Source: RGIG464 sp045643185 (GTDB lineage: Bacteria; Myxococcota_A; Bradymonadia; UBA4248). From it: a stretch of DNA of 14,281 nt. The notes beneath the pieces were generated by a model. That model worked only from the letters and a program-made list of their open reading frames with translations, did not search any database and had not been told where the DNA came from. This document shows positions 14,156 through 14,281 of the stretch, in pieces (positions within the stretch are counted from its first letter, which is position 1; each line of letters opens with the position of its first letter). A program made the position numbers and the translations under genes. The stretch spans positions 1-14,281 of the forward strand of contig JAZUKH010000150.1 of assembly GCA_045643185.1 (NCBI GenBank), in the 5' to 3' direction.

Positions 14156-14173
14156 GGGGGAGACGGAAAATTG

Positions 14174-14281
14174 TCAATCCAAATGCATATTTGAGTAAAC
14201 CATTTCCGGTGTCTTCCAACCAAGCACTTTTCGAGGTCTCCGGTTAATCTCTTCACAGACCTGTCTGATGTACCTGTCAGA
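14174..14281 (-). mobile_element. IS30-family transposase, C-terminal fragment cut by the window edge
   Basis: The minus strand from 14281 encodes 35 residues and a TGA stop (14174-14176). The stretch ICEEINRRP-type motif (seen as VCEEINRRPRKVLGWKTPE, then MVYSNMHLD) matches the conserved NxRPRKxLGWxTP end of IS30-family DDE transposases, which move by copy-and-paste through circular intermediates. The catalytic core lies outside the window, so I cannot say whether the gene is intact. The short region between the stop and the palindrome at 14155 should hold the element's right inverted repeat. Confidence 0.85.

Larger units (their letters stand above)
13578..14173. other. About 600 bases of non-coding DNA dense in palindromes
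   Basis: I see no supported gene here. The open frames in this stretch run through inverted and direct repeats and lack ribosome sites. Contents in order: a TTGAGCA direct repeat around a T-run (13636-13656), then palindromes at 13654-13669, 13678-13722, 13741-13765 and 13788-13812. A duplicated 27-mer (13804-13890), a hairpin (13881-13922), a spaced inverted repeat (13928-14014) and a 72-base palindrome (14084-14155) follow. This density is typical of an intergenic repeat cluster or a mobile-element graveyard. Confidence 0.7.

Overview
The window looks like chromosomal DNA from a Myxococcota- or Bradymonadota-like bacterium (the former Deltaproteobacteria). That placement is an inference. 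It rests on a split F1Fo ATP synthase operon carrying both b' and b subunits but no a or c, a b subunit with an extra N-terminal hydrophobic segment, and a secreted lipoprotein built from NCG...C..GxC cysteine repeats of a kind common in that group.

Left two thirds (about 1-8,700, all genes on the minus strand): in transcription order these are ddl (D-Ala--D-Ala ligase), two GC-rich hairpins, a good sigma70-type promoter, and then atpF'-atpF-atpH-atpA-atpG-atpD-atpC. Together these seven genes give all five F1 subunits plus the peripheral stalk. The membrane subunits a and c, which form the proton path and rotor ring, must be encoded elsewhere. The operon ends in a strong intrinsic terminator inside a run of three hairpins. 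A membrane-anchored protein of unknown function follows. A 23-bp sequence lies at the extreme left end and again, inverted, just beyond ddl, so the block is bracketed by inverted copies.

Right third (about 8,700-14,281, genes on the plus strand): this is an accessory region, more A+T-rich around 9.1-10.3 kb and rich in repeats. It carries a two-gene unit of small single-pass membrane proteins (82 and 234 aa), a 288-aa protein resembling DUF3626/ADP-ribosyltransferase-like proteins, and a 686-aa cysteine-repeat lipoprotein. The last 650 bases before the right edge hold no convincing gene. They are packed with palindromes, several sharing a GAGACGYG...CRCGTCTC core that also forms the terminator after the 288-aa gene. 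The window ends inside the C-terminus of an IS30-family transposase gene on the minus strand, next to a 72-base palindrome.

How it fits together: the left block is housekeeping (energy and cell wall). The right block looks like a genomic island edge, with lineage-specific surface and membrane proteins separated by a dispersed hairpin family and an insertion sequence. The most unusual signals are the GAGACG hairpin family and its near-repeat on both sides of the lipoprotein gene, the long in-frame insertion in the alpha subunit, and the unassigned membrane pair next to the DUF3626-like protein.
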